From Chryseobacterium sp. MFBS3-17 (GTDB lineage Bacteria; Bacteroidota; Bacteroidia; Flavobacteriales; Weeksellaceae): a stretch of DNA of 64,000 nucleotides. The notes under the pieces are model-generated. The model was given only the letters and a program-made list of their open reading frames with translations. It was not told where the DNA came from and searched no databases. Made by a program: the position numbers and the translations under genes. Position 1 is the stretch's first letter, and each line of letters opens with the position of its first letter. The DNA lies in assembly GCF_020687745.1 (NCBI RefSeq), contig NZ_JAJEWK010000010.1:186001-250000 (forward strand). The letters are read 5' to 3'. This document shows, in pieces, positions 31,444 to 39,387 of the stretch.

Positions 31444-32750
31444 TGAGCGGAACATTTGAGATTATTGGGGGTAAAGAATTGCGGGGAGATATTACACCGC
31501 AAGGTGCAAAGAATGAAGCTTTACAGATACTATGTGCCGTTTTGCTTACCGATGAAGAGGTCAGAATTAATAATATCCCCGATATACATGATGTAAACAG
31601 ACTGATTGACATTCTGAAAGACCTGGGGGTAAAAGTGACCAGACACGCTCACGGAGATTTCAGTTTTAAAGCAGATGAAATCAATTTCGATTATTTCAAA
31701 TCTGAAGAATTCAAAAAAGACGGCGCCAGACTGCGGGGTTCCGTAATGTTGCTGGGTCCCATGCTCACCCGGTTTGGTGAAGCATACATGCCCACACCCG
31801 GTGGTGATAAAATAGGCAGAAGACGTCTCGATACGCATTTTCAAGGTTTTGTGGAACTGGGCGCAGAATTCTTTTATGATGACAAAGAATATTTTTACAG
31901 CCTGAAAGCCAAAGAACTGACGGGAAAATTCATGTTGCTGGAGGAAGCCTCTGTTACCGGTACAGCCAATATCATTATGGCCGCTGTACTGGCTAAAGGC
32001 AAAACCAGAATTTACAACGCTGCCTGCGAACCTTATCTGCAGCAACTCTGCAAAATGCTGAACCGGATGGGCGCCCAAATCAGTGGTATAGGCTCCAATC
32101 TCCTCACTATAGAAGGCGTGAGCCGCTTGAATGGTACCGAACATACGCTGCTGCCGGACATGGTTGAAATTGGATCCTGGATTGGACTGGCCGCCATGAC
32201 CCGGTCAGAAATCACCATTAAAAACGTACAGTGGAACCACCTGGGCGTTATTCCGCTTACCTTCCGGAAACTGGGCATACAATTGGAACAAAGAGGCGAT
32301 GATATGATCATTCCGGCTCAGGAAAATTATAAAATCCAGAAATTTATAGACGGCTCCATCCTTACCATTTCAGACGCGCCGTGGCCCGGATTCACACCGG
32401 ATCTGTTGTCCATCATTCTGGTAGTGGCCACACAGGCCAAAGGAACACTGCTCGTTCATCAGAAAATGTTTGAATCCCGTTTATTCTTCGTGGATAAACT
32501 GATTGACATGGGTGCACAGATTATACTGTGTGACCCCCACCGTGCTACAGTAGTTGGGATGAATCATGAATCGCCACTGCGCGGAACTACCATGATTTCC
32601 CCGGATATCCGTGCAGGAAATGCCCTGCTGATTGCCGCCCTCTCTGCCGAAGGAAAATCCACCATCCACAATATCGAGCAGATAGACCGCGGCTACGAAA
32701 ACATAGACGGCCGCCTGAAGGCACTGGGAGCCGACATCAGAAGAATCTAA
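31443..32750 (+). CDS. murA: UDP-N-acetylglucosamine 1-carboxyvinyltransferase, Asp-type
   Basis: MurA adds enolpyruvate to UDP-GlcNAc, the first committed step of peptidoglycan synthesis. The 435-residue protein shows GAKNEALQIL at the start and PGGDKIGRR at 119-127. In E. coli the same segment is PGGCTIGAR, whose Cys115 is the catalytic acid and fosfomycin target. Here Asp122 (codon 31806-31808) takes its place. Natural Asp variants in Chlamydia and mycobacteria are active and resist fosfomycin. The gene overlaps DUF4290 and ends at a terminator. Confidence 0.94.
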   Translation: MSGTFEIIGGKELRGDITPQGAKNEALQILCAVLLTDEEVRINNIPDIHDVNRLIDILKDLGVKVTRHAHGDFSFKADEINFDYFKSEEFKKDGARLRGSVMLLGPMLTRFGEAYMPTPGGDKIGRRRLDTHFQGFVELGAEFFYDDKEYFYSLKAKELTGKFMLLEEASVTGTANIIMAAVLAKGKTRIYNAACEPYLQQLCKMLNRMGAQISGIGSNLLTIEGVSRLNGTEHTLLPDMVEIGSWIGLAAMTRSEITIKNVQWNHLGVIPLTFRKLGIQLEQRGDDMIIPAQENYKIQKFIDGSILTISDAPWPGFTPDLLSIILVVATQAKGTLLVHQKMFESRLFFVDKLIDMGAQIILCDPHRATVVGMNHESPLRGTTMISPDIRAGNALLIAALSAEGKSTIHNIEQIDRGYENIDGRLKALGADIRRI

Positions 32751-32760
32751 CCCGAAGATG

Positions 32761-32787
32761 ATGCAGCGGTTTCGCTGCATTTTTTTA
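32761..32787 (+). terminator. Terminator of the DUF4290-murA unit
   Basis: ATGCAGCG (32761-32768) and CGCTGCAT (32773-32780) form a perfect 8-bp stem with a 4-nt loop followed by seven T residues. Confidence 0.85.
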
Positions 32788-32795
32788 TACATGCG

Positions 32796-33827
32796 ATGAC
32801 TACTGACCAAGACAAATCCCTAAACACCGGAAACTCCGTACTGATTACCAAGCTGACCGCATTGTGGGCCGTAAGCGAAAGCGGCCTGGGCGGAATCTTT
32901 CACGCCATGAAACTCCCGTTTACCGGACTCATTCTGGGAAGCTTTGCGGTAATGATCGTCACCTTCATGGCTCTCAATACCAGAAATAAGTTCCGTACCA
33001 TTCTGCAGGCTACCCTGATTGTGGTACTGGTGAAAGCCATTGCCAGTCCTCACTCACCATTCACCGCCTATATTGCCGTACTTTTTCAGGGTATGGTGGG
33101 TGCACTGATTTATGCGCTTTTTCCCACCAACAGGTTTTCAGCCATTCTTTACGGTGTTATTGCCTTAATGGAAAGTGCTTTGCAGAAATTATTGATGCTG
33201 GTTCTGATTTTCGGGCAAAACATCTGGGATGCTTTCCAGGAATTTTTCGAAGCGCTGTCTAAACAGTTCCATATAGAAAGTCTGGCCATGTTCCCCATGG
33301 CCGTAGTGGGCATTTATTGTTGCATGTACTTCATCGGTGGTATCCTGGCCGGTAATTTTGCCATTATGCTGCCGGAAGCCATTCGCAGAAAAGCAGATGC
33401 GCTGCCTTCACTGGCGGAGCCTTTAGAAAACGATACGGGTCCCCGCAAAAAAAAGGGAAAAACCACCAGACTGCTCACTTTGCTGATGATTTCCATGTTT
33501 ATAGCATCGGTATTCCTGTTTACAGGATCGGTAAACAAAGCGCTTTGGTCACTGGCACGGACTTTTGCGGCCATCGGGCTTCTGTTCTTCATCATCAATC
33601 CGTTATTTAAATATTTCATGGAACGCTGGAAAAAATCGCGCCGGCATCATACTGCAGTCACCGCTGTTCTGGATTATGTACCCCAATTCCGGAGCCATGC
33701 CGCCCAAGCCCGGCTCCTAGCGGAACAGGAAAAATCTGCCTTTCGCAAATTCAGAACATTCCTGCTCACCTGGATGGCCCTTGCGCTTTATACCGGTGAT
33801 GAAACCGGCAATCATCATCAAGACTGA
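32796..33827 (+). CDS. Multi-pass membrane protein heading a Mo-cofactor operon
   Basis: I do not recognise a named family. The 343-residue protein has about five hydrophobic helices in its first half (about 15-180). Helices 1-2 (SGLGGIFHAMKLPFTGLILG) faintly resemble the substrate-binding S components of energy-coupling factor transporters. A basic loop (KKKGKTTR) and two more helices (about 225-270) follow, then a basic cytosolic tail. It lies 32 nt before the NTPase-MobA gene on the same strand. A role in uptake of a metal or cofactor precursor is only inferred. Confidence 0.55.
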   Translation: MTTDQDKSLNTGNSVLITKLTALWAVSESGLGGIFHAMKLPFTGLILGSFAVMIVTFMALNTRNKFRTILQATLIVVLVKAIASPHSPFTAYIAVLFQGMVGALIYALFPTNRFSAILYGVIALMESALQKLLMLVLIFGQNIWDAFQEFFEALSKQFHIESLAMFPMAVVGIYCCMYFIGGILAGNFAIMLPEAIRRKADALPSLAEPLENDTGPRKKKGKTTRLLTLLMISMFIASVFLFTGSVNKALWSLARTFAAIGLLFFIINPLFKYFMERWKKSRRHHTAVTAVLDYVPQFRSHAAQARLLAEQEKSAFRKFRTFLLTWMALALYTGDETGNHHQD

Positions 33828-33847
33828 TCTTTTCTGCTCAGATTCTT

Positions 33848-33855
33848 TATCTTTA
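33848..33855 (+). promoter_or_regulatory. TAnnTTTG-like box 4 nt before the NTPase-MobA ATG
   Basis: TATCTTTA differs from the consensus only in the last base and lies four bases before the ATG at 33860. It may add an internal, leaderless transcript within the operon. Confidence 0.3.
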
Positions 33856-33859
33856 ACCC

Positions 33860-34924
33860 ATGAGCAGATCAGTACAAATTCACATTATTTCCGGGAAAAT
33901 AGGCAGTGGCAAGACAACTTTGCTTCAAAACTGGCTGCCCCCGGGGGCATGCGGTATTCTTTCGCCTAAAATCAATGGCAAAAGAGTTTTTCAGAATATT
34001 GAATCCGGCGAACAAATGGCCATGGAAAACGCTGCGGGCACCCTGGAAACCGGTCGCTACCGCTTTGATGCAACGTCATTCGTATGGGCGCAGGATGTGG
34101 TGCTGAATGCATGGTTGCGCAAGCCGGAATGGCTGATCATTGACGAAATCGGTCCGCTGGAAATCCGGAAAAACCAGGGCTTCCACGAATTATTGGTGAA
34201 AATTTTCAGTGAACAATCTTCATCTGACACAAAAATTCTGATTGTTGTACGGGACTTTATGGTGCAGGAGTTTTGCGAAAAGTACGGACTTCAGCATGCT
34301 GTTATTCTGCCCGAAACCTATTTCAGAACCGGGAGTTTGCGTCCACTCACCGGTGTAGTCCTCTGTGGCGGTGAAAGTTCGCGCATGAAGCAGGATAAAG
34401 CATTGATCCGGTATGATGAGTTGCCACAATGGAAAAAAGTCCGCAACCTGCTGCAACCTTTTTGTGATGAGGTAGTAGTTTCGGTTAATGAGCATCAGTG
34501 GCATACGTGGGCAAATGAGGAAGAAGGCACATTCATCACTGACCATCCACAATTTGCCGGTAACGGACCGCTCACAGGGCTGCTTACGGTTGCCACACAG
34601 AAGGCTGGCCGTGGACTTTTTGTAATAGCCATTGATTATCCGATGCTGAAAATGGAAAACCTCATCTCCCTTTTCAATGAAAGAACTGAAACTGCGGAGG
34701 CGGTCTGTTTCCTGAACGGAGAACGTATGGAACCCCTGATTTCCATCATTGAAAAAGAGGCCCTGCACAAACTCACAGAATACCACAAAACTGGCGGAAA
34801 TTCTGTAAACCGCTTTCTGCAAAGCATTCATACCATAAAAGTACCTGCAGATTCCGGCGATTTTTTAACCAACATCAATTCCCGGGAAGAATTTCTTAAC
34901 TTTAATACGGATTTTGAGCACTGA
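33860..34924 (+). CDS. THEP1-like NTPase fused to a MobA-like guanylyltransferase
   Basis: The 354-residue protein has two parts. Residues 1-160 are a P-loop NTPase of THEP1 / DUF2478 type, with Walker A GKIGSGKT (12-19) and Walker B WLIIDEIGPLE (91-101). Residues 163-354 are a nucleotidyltransferase like MobA, with LTGVVLCGGESSRMKQDKAL (164-183) and a metal-binding Asp expected in VIAIDYP. MobA joins GMP to molybdopterin to make the guanine-dinucleotide cofactor. fdhD lies 17 nt downstream. The usual partner fused or linked to MobA is MobB, a different P-loop protein, so this architecture is notable. Confidence 0.82.
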   Translation: MSRSVQIHIISGKIGSGKTTLLQNWLPPGACGILSPKINGKRVFQNIESGEQMAMENAAGTLETGRYRFDATSFVWAQDVVLNAWLRKPEWLIIDEIGPLEIRKNQGFHELLVKIFSEQSSSDTKILIVVRDFMVQEFCEKYGLQHAVILPETYFRTGSLRPLTGVVLCGGESSRMKQDKALIRYDELPQWKKVRNLLQPFCDEVVVSVNEHQWHTWANEEEGTFITDHPQFAGNGPLTGLLTVATQKAGRGLFVIAIDYPMLKMENLISLFNERTETAEAVCFLNGERMEPLISIIEKEALHKLTEYHKTGGNSVNRFLQSIHTIKVPADSGDFLTNINSREEFLNFNTDFEH

Positions 34925-34941
34925 AAGCCATCCGCTGAAAC

Positions 34942-35757
34942 ATGATAAAAAAAGTTGACATCCAAAAAATAAAAGAATCAGATCTGTTTACTACTGAGGA
35001 TTTGCTCGCTGTGGAAGAACCGCTGGAGATTTCCCTGAAAACCGCATCCGGTACTTCTACCGTTTCTGTCACCATGCGTACCCCGGGGAATGATGAGGAG
35101 CTGGCTGTTGGGTTTTTATTTACCGAAGGGATTATTTTTTCGGCTAAAAATTTAGGAACACCTGCATCCTGGTCTGCATCAGAAAACCGGATTACTATCA
35201 TCCTTCATCCTGATTTTGAGCCGGGACTGGAAAAGCTGAAAAGAAATTTCTATACCACCAGCAGTTGCGGCGTTTGTGGCAAAGACAGTATTGACGCCAT
35301 CAAACAGGTGTGCCGGACGCCGGAAATCACCAAAGAAATCGCCGTAAAAATGGAAGAAATCTTTACATTTCCGGAAAAATTACGGCAGGCACAGCAGACC
35401 TTTGAAGCCACCGGTGGTATTCATGCTTCGGCATTTTTTGATGCCGCAGGCAATCTGCTGACTTTGCGCGAGGATGTAGGACGGCACAACGCCCTGGACA
35501 AACTCATCGGCGCGGCACTGCTGCAATCTGATGAAGAGCCTTTCTTTGTGCAGGAAAAAATTGTACTTTTGAGCGGAAGAGCAAGTTTTGAACTGATTCA
35601 AAAAGCTGCGATGGCCGGCGTGCAAATAGTTTGCGCCATAGGAGCACCCAGTTCGCTGGCTGTAGAGACCGCCGAGGATTTCGGCATGACTCTCATCGGT
35701 TTCCTGAAAAACGGAAAAGCCAATGTGTACTGCGGTGCAGACCGGATTAAATTTTAA
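34942..35757 (+). CDS. fdhD: Formate dehydrogenase accessory sulfurtransferase FdhD
   Basis: The 271-residue protein moves sulfur from a cysteine desulfurase to the molybdenum cofactor of formate dehydrogenase. It shows the family landmarks MRTPGNDEELAVGFLFTEGII, the sulfur-carrying Cys pair in SSCGVCGK, GGIHASAFFD and EDVGRHNALDK. No formate dehydrogenase gene is present in the window, so the target enzyme must lie elsewhere. It sits between the NTPase-MobA fusion and a DUF7009 gene with gaps of 17 and 15 nt. Confidence 0.95.
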   Translation: MIKKVDIQKIKESDLFTTEDLLAVEEPLEISLKTASGTSTVSVTMRTPGNDEELAVGFLFTEGIIFSAKNLGTPASWSASENRITIILHPDFEPGLEKLKRNFYTTSSCGVCGKDSIDAIKQVCRTPEITKEIAVKMEEIFTFPEKLRQAQQTFEATGGIHASAFFDAAGNLLTLREDVGRHNALDKLIGAALLQSDEEPFFVQEKIVLLSGRASFELIQKAAMAGVQIVCAIGAPSSLAVETAEDFGMTLIGFLKNGKANVYCGADRIKF

Positions 35758-35772
35758 CTAAAAAACTGAACA

Positions 35773-36144
35773 ATGAAAATCAGAATAAAGGGCAACAGCA
35801 TCCGCCTGAGACTGACCAAAACTGACATTAAGAACCTGACCGAAATACAAAGCGTAGAAGAGACAACGGATCTGGGAAACGGAATAATCTTCAGGTACTC
35901 TCTTGCTCTGAATGCAGAAACTGAACATATCTACGCAAATTTCTCTGATGGCAAAATTTCTGTATTCCTGAACCAGTCTGCTTACGATACCCTTACTGCA
36001 ACGGACGAAATCACCGTACACCATACTGCTGAGAATGGCACATCAGGCGGATTGTTTCTTCTGATTGAAAAAGATTTAAAATGTCTGGACACCACTTTTG
36101 AAGATCAGTCCGACATGTACGAAAATCCAAAAACCCACTGCTAA
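35773..36144 (+). CDS. DUF7009-like small protein in the Mo-cofactor operon
   Basis: The 123-residue protein looks like the small Bacteroidota family now listed as DUF7009. It begins MKIRIKGNSIRLRLTKTDI, is rich in short strands, and ends with two Cys residues (CLDTTF and a terminal THC). It has no signal or membrane segment. It follows fdhD by 15 nt and closes the operon, so a role in molybdenum cofactor handling or in a formate dehydrogenase is likely but unproved. Confidence 0.7.
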   Translation: MKIRIKGNSIRLRLTKTDIKNLTEIQSVEETTDLGNGIIFRYSLALNAETEHIYANFSDGKISVFLNQSAYDTLTATDEITVHHTAENGTSGGLFLLIEKDLKCLDTTFEDQSDMYENPKTHC

Positions 36145-36151
36145 ATGGTGG

Positions 36152-36607
36152 TCACTTTTTAAGTTGTAACTCGTAGAGTGAAATCCACTGCTGCGGCGTC
36201 ATCTTCTGAACGAGTTCTGCCAGTAATAGGAACGGAATCTCTTCCGGTTTTTTAAAACGGATACAGGACTTTCCCATATCCGGCTTTCTTTTGGAATGCC
36301 CGGGAAACTCCGCCAAAAACCAGTTCAGCAAATTTTCATCAGCATAGATTCCCATGTGATAAAGTGCTATAAAGTTCTTTTGTGACGCCACAGACAGAAA
36401 TGGAAGCGGACTACCGGGCGTACAGTGATACCCATCGGGATACATGCTTAAAGGCACCTGCCAGTGCAGCATTCCGGAGCTGAAACTTTCTTCAAAACCG
36501 GATGGCAGATTTTGCGAAATGGTATGGTATAACTTTTTTGCAGGCTCACGGCGGTCTTCCGGCATACCGGAAATAAAATCACTGATAAGGTCGGAATCCA
36601 GTTTCAT
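36152..36607 (-). CDS. DUF1801 domain protein
   Basis: The 151-residue cytosolic protein matches the DUF1801 / YdhG-like fold: LYHTISQNLPSGFEESFSSGMLHWQVPL, then FLSVASQKNFIALYHMGIY, and a closing GKSCIRFKKPEEIPFLLLAELV. The function is unknown; the fold resembles the iron-chaperone frataxin, but no metal role is shown. A TACTTTTG box on the minus strand at 36629-36636 may serve as promoter. It converges with the DUF7009 gene 7 nt away, with no visible terminator between them. Confidence 0.85.
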   Translation of the reverse strand: MKLDSDLISDFISGMPEDRREPAKKLYHTISQNLPSGFEESFSSGMLHWQVPLSMYPDGYHCTPGSPLPFLSVASQKNFIALYHMGIYADENLLNWFLAEFPGHSKRKPDMGKSCIRFKKPEEIPFLLLAELVQKMTPQQWISLYELQLKK

Positions 36608-36639
36608 TGCTCAAATATTAATTTCACTCAAAAGTAAAG

Positions 36640-36664
36640 AAAAACTCCGCAAAAAAGCGGAGTT
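36640..36664 (-). terminator. Terminator of the YkvA-family gene
   Basis: On the minus strand AACTCCGC and GCGGAGTT (36657-36664 with 36643-36650) form an 8-bp stem with a T6 loop, followed by a T-rich stretch. It lies 25 nt after the stop at 36690. Confidence 0.8.
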
Positions 36665-36689
36665 CCTTATGATTTTTCAGCAGATTATT

Positions 36690-37031
36690 TTAATCTATAA
36701 TTTCAGCATCAGACACATTTTGCATCCCGGCAACATGTCCGGCTTCCCAAAGCAGAAAACGGTCTACCTCTTTCAGTAATTTAGGCAAAGCCAGCGATAA
36801 AACAGCAAGGTCATCTGCTACCCCCAGGACGGGTATGGCTATCTCCGGAAGCAGGTCTATGGGTGAAATCACGTAGATTAAACCCAGCACCGGCAACAGA
36901 AGATCCAGGGTATTGACCGGATATTTGCCCTTTCGCCAGTAATTGAGCATGCGCACAATATCCGGAATTTTTTTGATGAATCCTTTGTGTTTAATGGCCT
37001 GTCTGGCCAGCTCCAGTTTAGAATATTTCAT
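36690..37031 (-). CDS. YkvA family (DUF1232) protein
   Basis: The 113-residue protein carries the DUF1232 core: LLPVLGLIYVISPIDLLPEIAIPVLGVADDLAVLSLAL (about 45-83), a helical hairpin that may insert into or lie on the membrane. The function is unknown. It is followed by its own terminator, and no promoter consensus is clear upstream. Confidence 0.85.
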   Translation of the reverse strand: MKYSKLELARQAIKHKGFIKKIPDIVRMLNYWRKGKYPVNTLDLLLPVLGLIYVISPIDLLPEIAIPVLGVADDLAVLSLALPKLLKEVDRFLLWEAGHVAGMQNVSDAEIID

Positions 37032-37117
37032 TTTTGTGTTTGATGTTTTTTGGTTTACGGATGTCTATAAAACAATTTACCTGCCAAAATCATTAACTTT
37101 AACCAAAAGCCTCTGCA

Positions 37118-37669
37118 CTAAGGTTTTACGGTATCAATAAACTGATGTACGGCGGGCGTATTCCAGTCTTTGGTAGCAGTTTCCTTCATCAGGATGCGTC
37201 CGCCGGGATCCAGCACAAATGTGGTGGGGAACACTTTTGGCAAAATTTTGCCGTTGATGGGACTTTCAGCAATATAAACCGGTACCGTATAATTGTTCTC
37301 CTGCAGGAATTTGCGCACTGCTTCCTCCTCGTCCAGCATTGCAATCAGTACGAAATCCATATCATCTTTACGTTCATCATACAGACTTTGAATAGAGGGC
37401 CATTCCTCGCGGCATGGTTTGCACCAGGTACCCCAGAAATTCAGGAATACCAGATTTTTTCCTTTAAAATTTTTGAAATTGGTGCTGGTGGTATTGATTC
37501 CTTTCAGCTGAATATCGTAATCGGCATCATCCACCTGAACGGCTTGTTCTACCGTGGCTACCGGAAAGAATTGTTTCTGAAGATAAGTTCTGATATCCGG
37601 TACCAGTATCACTACAGCAATCAGTGCCAATACAATAAGATAAATAATGTTTTTCTTGATAAATTTCAT
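37118..37669 (-). CDS. Membrane-anchored TlpA/ResA-like thioredoxin
   Basis: The 183-residue protein has one N-terminal membrane helix (about 7-24) and a periplasmic thioredoxin fold. The active site WCKPC lies in LNFWGTWCKPCREEW, and the cis-Pro loop is VFPTTFVLD. Such proteins reduce disulfides outside the cytoplasm, often for cytochrome c maturation. It starts 2 nt after the neighbouring thioredoxin-like gene, so the two form an operon. Confidence 0.9.
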   Translation of the reverse strand: MKFIKKNIIYLIVLALIAVVILVPDIRTYLQKQFFPVATVEQAVQVDDADYDIQLKGINTTSTNFKNFKGKNLVFLNFWGTWCKPCREEWPSIQSLYDERKDDMDFVLIAMLDEEEAVRKFLQENNYTVPVYIAESPINGKILPKVFPTTFVLDPGGRILMKETATKDWNTPAVHQFIDTVKP

Positions 37670-37671
37670 TT

Positions 37672-38235
37672 TTAAATCAGATTTAAAATTTCGTCTATGG
37701 CGTCCCGGCCTTTATTTTTGGCATAATACACCTGCAAATCATTATAAAATTCCTCCTGAGTATAACTTTCAGGATTTTCTTTGTATTTCCTGAGCATTTC
37801 ATTTCCAGCAGCAGGCCGTGGTCCCCATGTGGCACGCAGCGTAAAATCGTGATTCAGCACCAGCACCTTCGGAATGGATTGGGTACCGTTGGTCTGAAAC
37901 TGATCTATTAATGATACGTCACTGTCGCGCAAAAATATCCGCACTTCATTGTCCGGCTCAAAGAATCTTACAAGCGCCGGTACGGTAGCACTGGCATCTC
38001 CGCACCACGCTTCAGAGATAATCAAAATTTTACCGTCAAAATTTTTCTTTTTCAGAACTTCTGCCTGCTGTTCATCTGTTTTAAAAGTTTTCAGTGCGCG
38101 TTCCATTCGCTGCAGTCCCAGTTCATAATAAGGTTTGAATTCCCGGTCAGCATCAGTGGCCGGATTTTGTACCCGTTGTTCTGCAATGCGCAGGTATTCG
38201 TCAAAAGTGATGGTATGATCCCAGTATTTTTTCAT
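37672..38235 (-). CDS. Cytosolic thioredoxin-like protein with a WCGD site
   Basis: The 187-residue protein has a thioredoxin fold but its active site reads EAWCGDAS, with only the first Cys present. The cis-Pro loop (GTQSIPKVLVL) is kept. No signal peptide is visible. Family members with one Cys may act by glutaredoxin-like monothiol chemistry, but the function is unknown. It is the first gene of a pair with the TlpA-like protein. Confidence 0.87.
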   Translation of the reverse strand: MKKYWDHTITFDEYLRIAEQRVQNPATDADREFKPYYELGLQRMERALKTFKTDEQQAEVLKKKNFDGKILIISEAWCGDASATVPALVRFFEPDNEVRIFLRDSDVSLIDQFQTNGTQSIPKVLVLNHDFTLRATWGPRPAAGNEMLRKYKENPESYTQEEFYNDLQVYYAKNKGRDAIDEILNLI

Positions 38236-38265
38236 GATCAGTTTTATTTATGGTTACAATATGAT

Positions 38266-39336
38266 TTACTTAATATCTAATTTTCTGATTTGGTTAATGA
38301 GCATTAAATCTGCCAGCACAAACGCAGCCAGATTTTCCACTACCGGCACTGCCCGCGGCAGCACACACGCATCATGTCTTCCTTTGCCCTCCAGAAGAAT
38401 ACGGTTTCCGTGGCGGTCTACACTTTCCTGCTTTTGAAGCAGTGTGGCCACCGGTTTGAAGGCGACCCGGAAATAAACATCCATTCCGTTACTGATTCCC
38501 CCCTGAATTCCGCCTGAGAGATTGGTACGGGTAGAAAAGTCTTCATTAAAAACATCGTTATGTTCACTACCGGTCATGCGTGCGCCACAAAATCCGCTCC
38601 CGTATTCAAATCCTTTGGCGGCATTAATATTCATCATGGCTTTGGCCAGTTCAGCCTGCAGTTTCCCAAATACGGGTTCGCCAATTCCGACCGGCAGATT
38701 TCTGATGACACAGGTGATGGTTCCGCCAATCGTATTGCCGGCCTTTTTAATTTCTTTGATTCTCAAGGCCATGCGTTCTGCAGTTTCCGGATCCGGGCAA
38801 CGCACATCGCTGGCTTCGGTTAATGAAAAATCGAGATCCTGATAAGGTTTTTCACAAAAAACATCACCGACAGACGACACATACGCGTTAATCTGCACCT
38901 CATCAGGAAGCAACTGAGCGGCCAGTGCACCCGCAACGACCCAGTTTACGGTTTCTCTGGCCGATGACTTGCCACCACCACGGTAATCCCGGTGACCGAA
39001 TTTCTGGTCATAGGTAAAATCTGCATGGCTGGGCCGGTACGCATCTTTCAGATGATCATAATCCCGTGATTTCTGATTTTCATTCTCTATAAAAAATCCG
39101 ATGGGTGTGCCGGTAGTTATTCCTTCAAAAATCCCGGAAAGAAATTTCACAGTATCGCTTTCCTTTCTCTGGGTTACCAATGTACTCTGGCCGGGTTTGC
39201 GTCGATCCAGCTGCTGCTGAATACATTCTGCATCTACCTTAAGGCCTGCAGGGAAATTGGTCAGGATGCCTCCGTAGCCGACACCATGACTTTCGCCAAA
39301 CGTAGAAAGTGTAAGAAAGTTTCCTAAAGTGAACAT
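38266..39336 (-). CDS. aroC: Chorismate synthase
   Basis: The 356-residue enzyme makes chorismate from EPSP, the last step of the shikimate pathway, using reduced FMN. Signatures present are [56 protein letters not shown] and the [13 protein letters not shown] tail. A TAACTTTG box lies four bases before the ATG, so the mRNA may be leaderless. Confidence 0.97.
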   Translation of the reverse strand: MFTLGNFLTLSTFGESHGVGYGGILTNFPAGLKVDAECIQQQLDRRKPGQSTLVTQRKESDTVKFLSGIFEGITTGTPIGFFIENENQKSRDYDHLKDAYRPSHADFTYDQKFGHRDYRGGGKSSARETVNWVVAGALAAQLLPDEVQINAYVSSVGDVFCEKPYQDLDFSLTEASDVRCPDPETAERMALRIKEIKKAGNTIGGTITCVIRNLPVGIGEPVFGKLQAELAKAMMNINAAKGFEYGSGFCGARMTGSEHNDVFNEDFSTRTNLSGGIQGGISNGMDVYFRVAFKPVATLLQKQESVDRHGNRILLEGKGRHDACVLPRAVPVVENLAAFVLADLMLINQIRKLDIK

Positions 39337-39340
39337 GTGA

Positions 39341-39348
39341 CAAAGTTA
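39341..39348 (-). promoter_or_regulatory. TAnnTTTG box 4 nt before the aroC ATG
   Basis: TAACTTTG on the minus strand is an exact -7 match, with TTTT 18 bp upstream as a weak -33 element. The ATG at 39336 follows after four bases. Confidence 0.5.
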
Positions 39349-39387
39349 GTGAAATTGTATGAGGTGAAAATATGATTTTGCAACGGC

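Noticed and set aside
37145-37675. 176-codon plus-strand frame opposite the TlpA-like gene
   Set aside because: It mirrors the thioredoxin coding region on the other strand and has no independent support.
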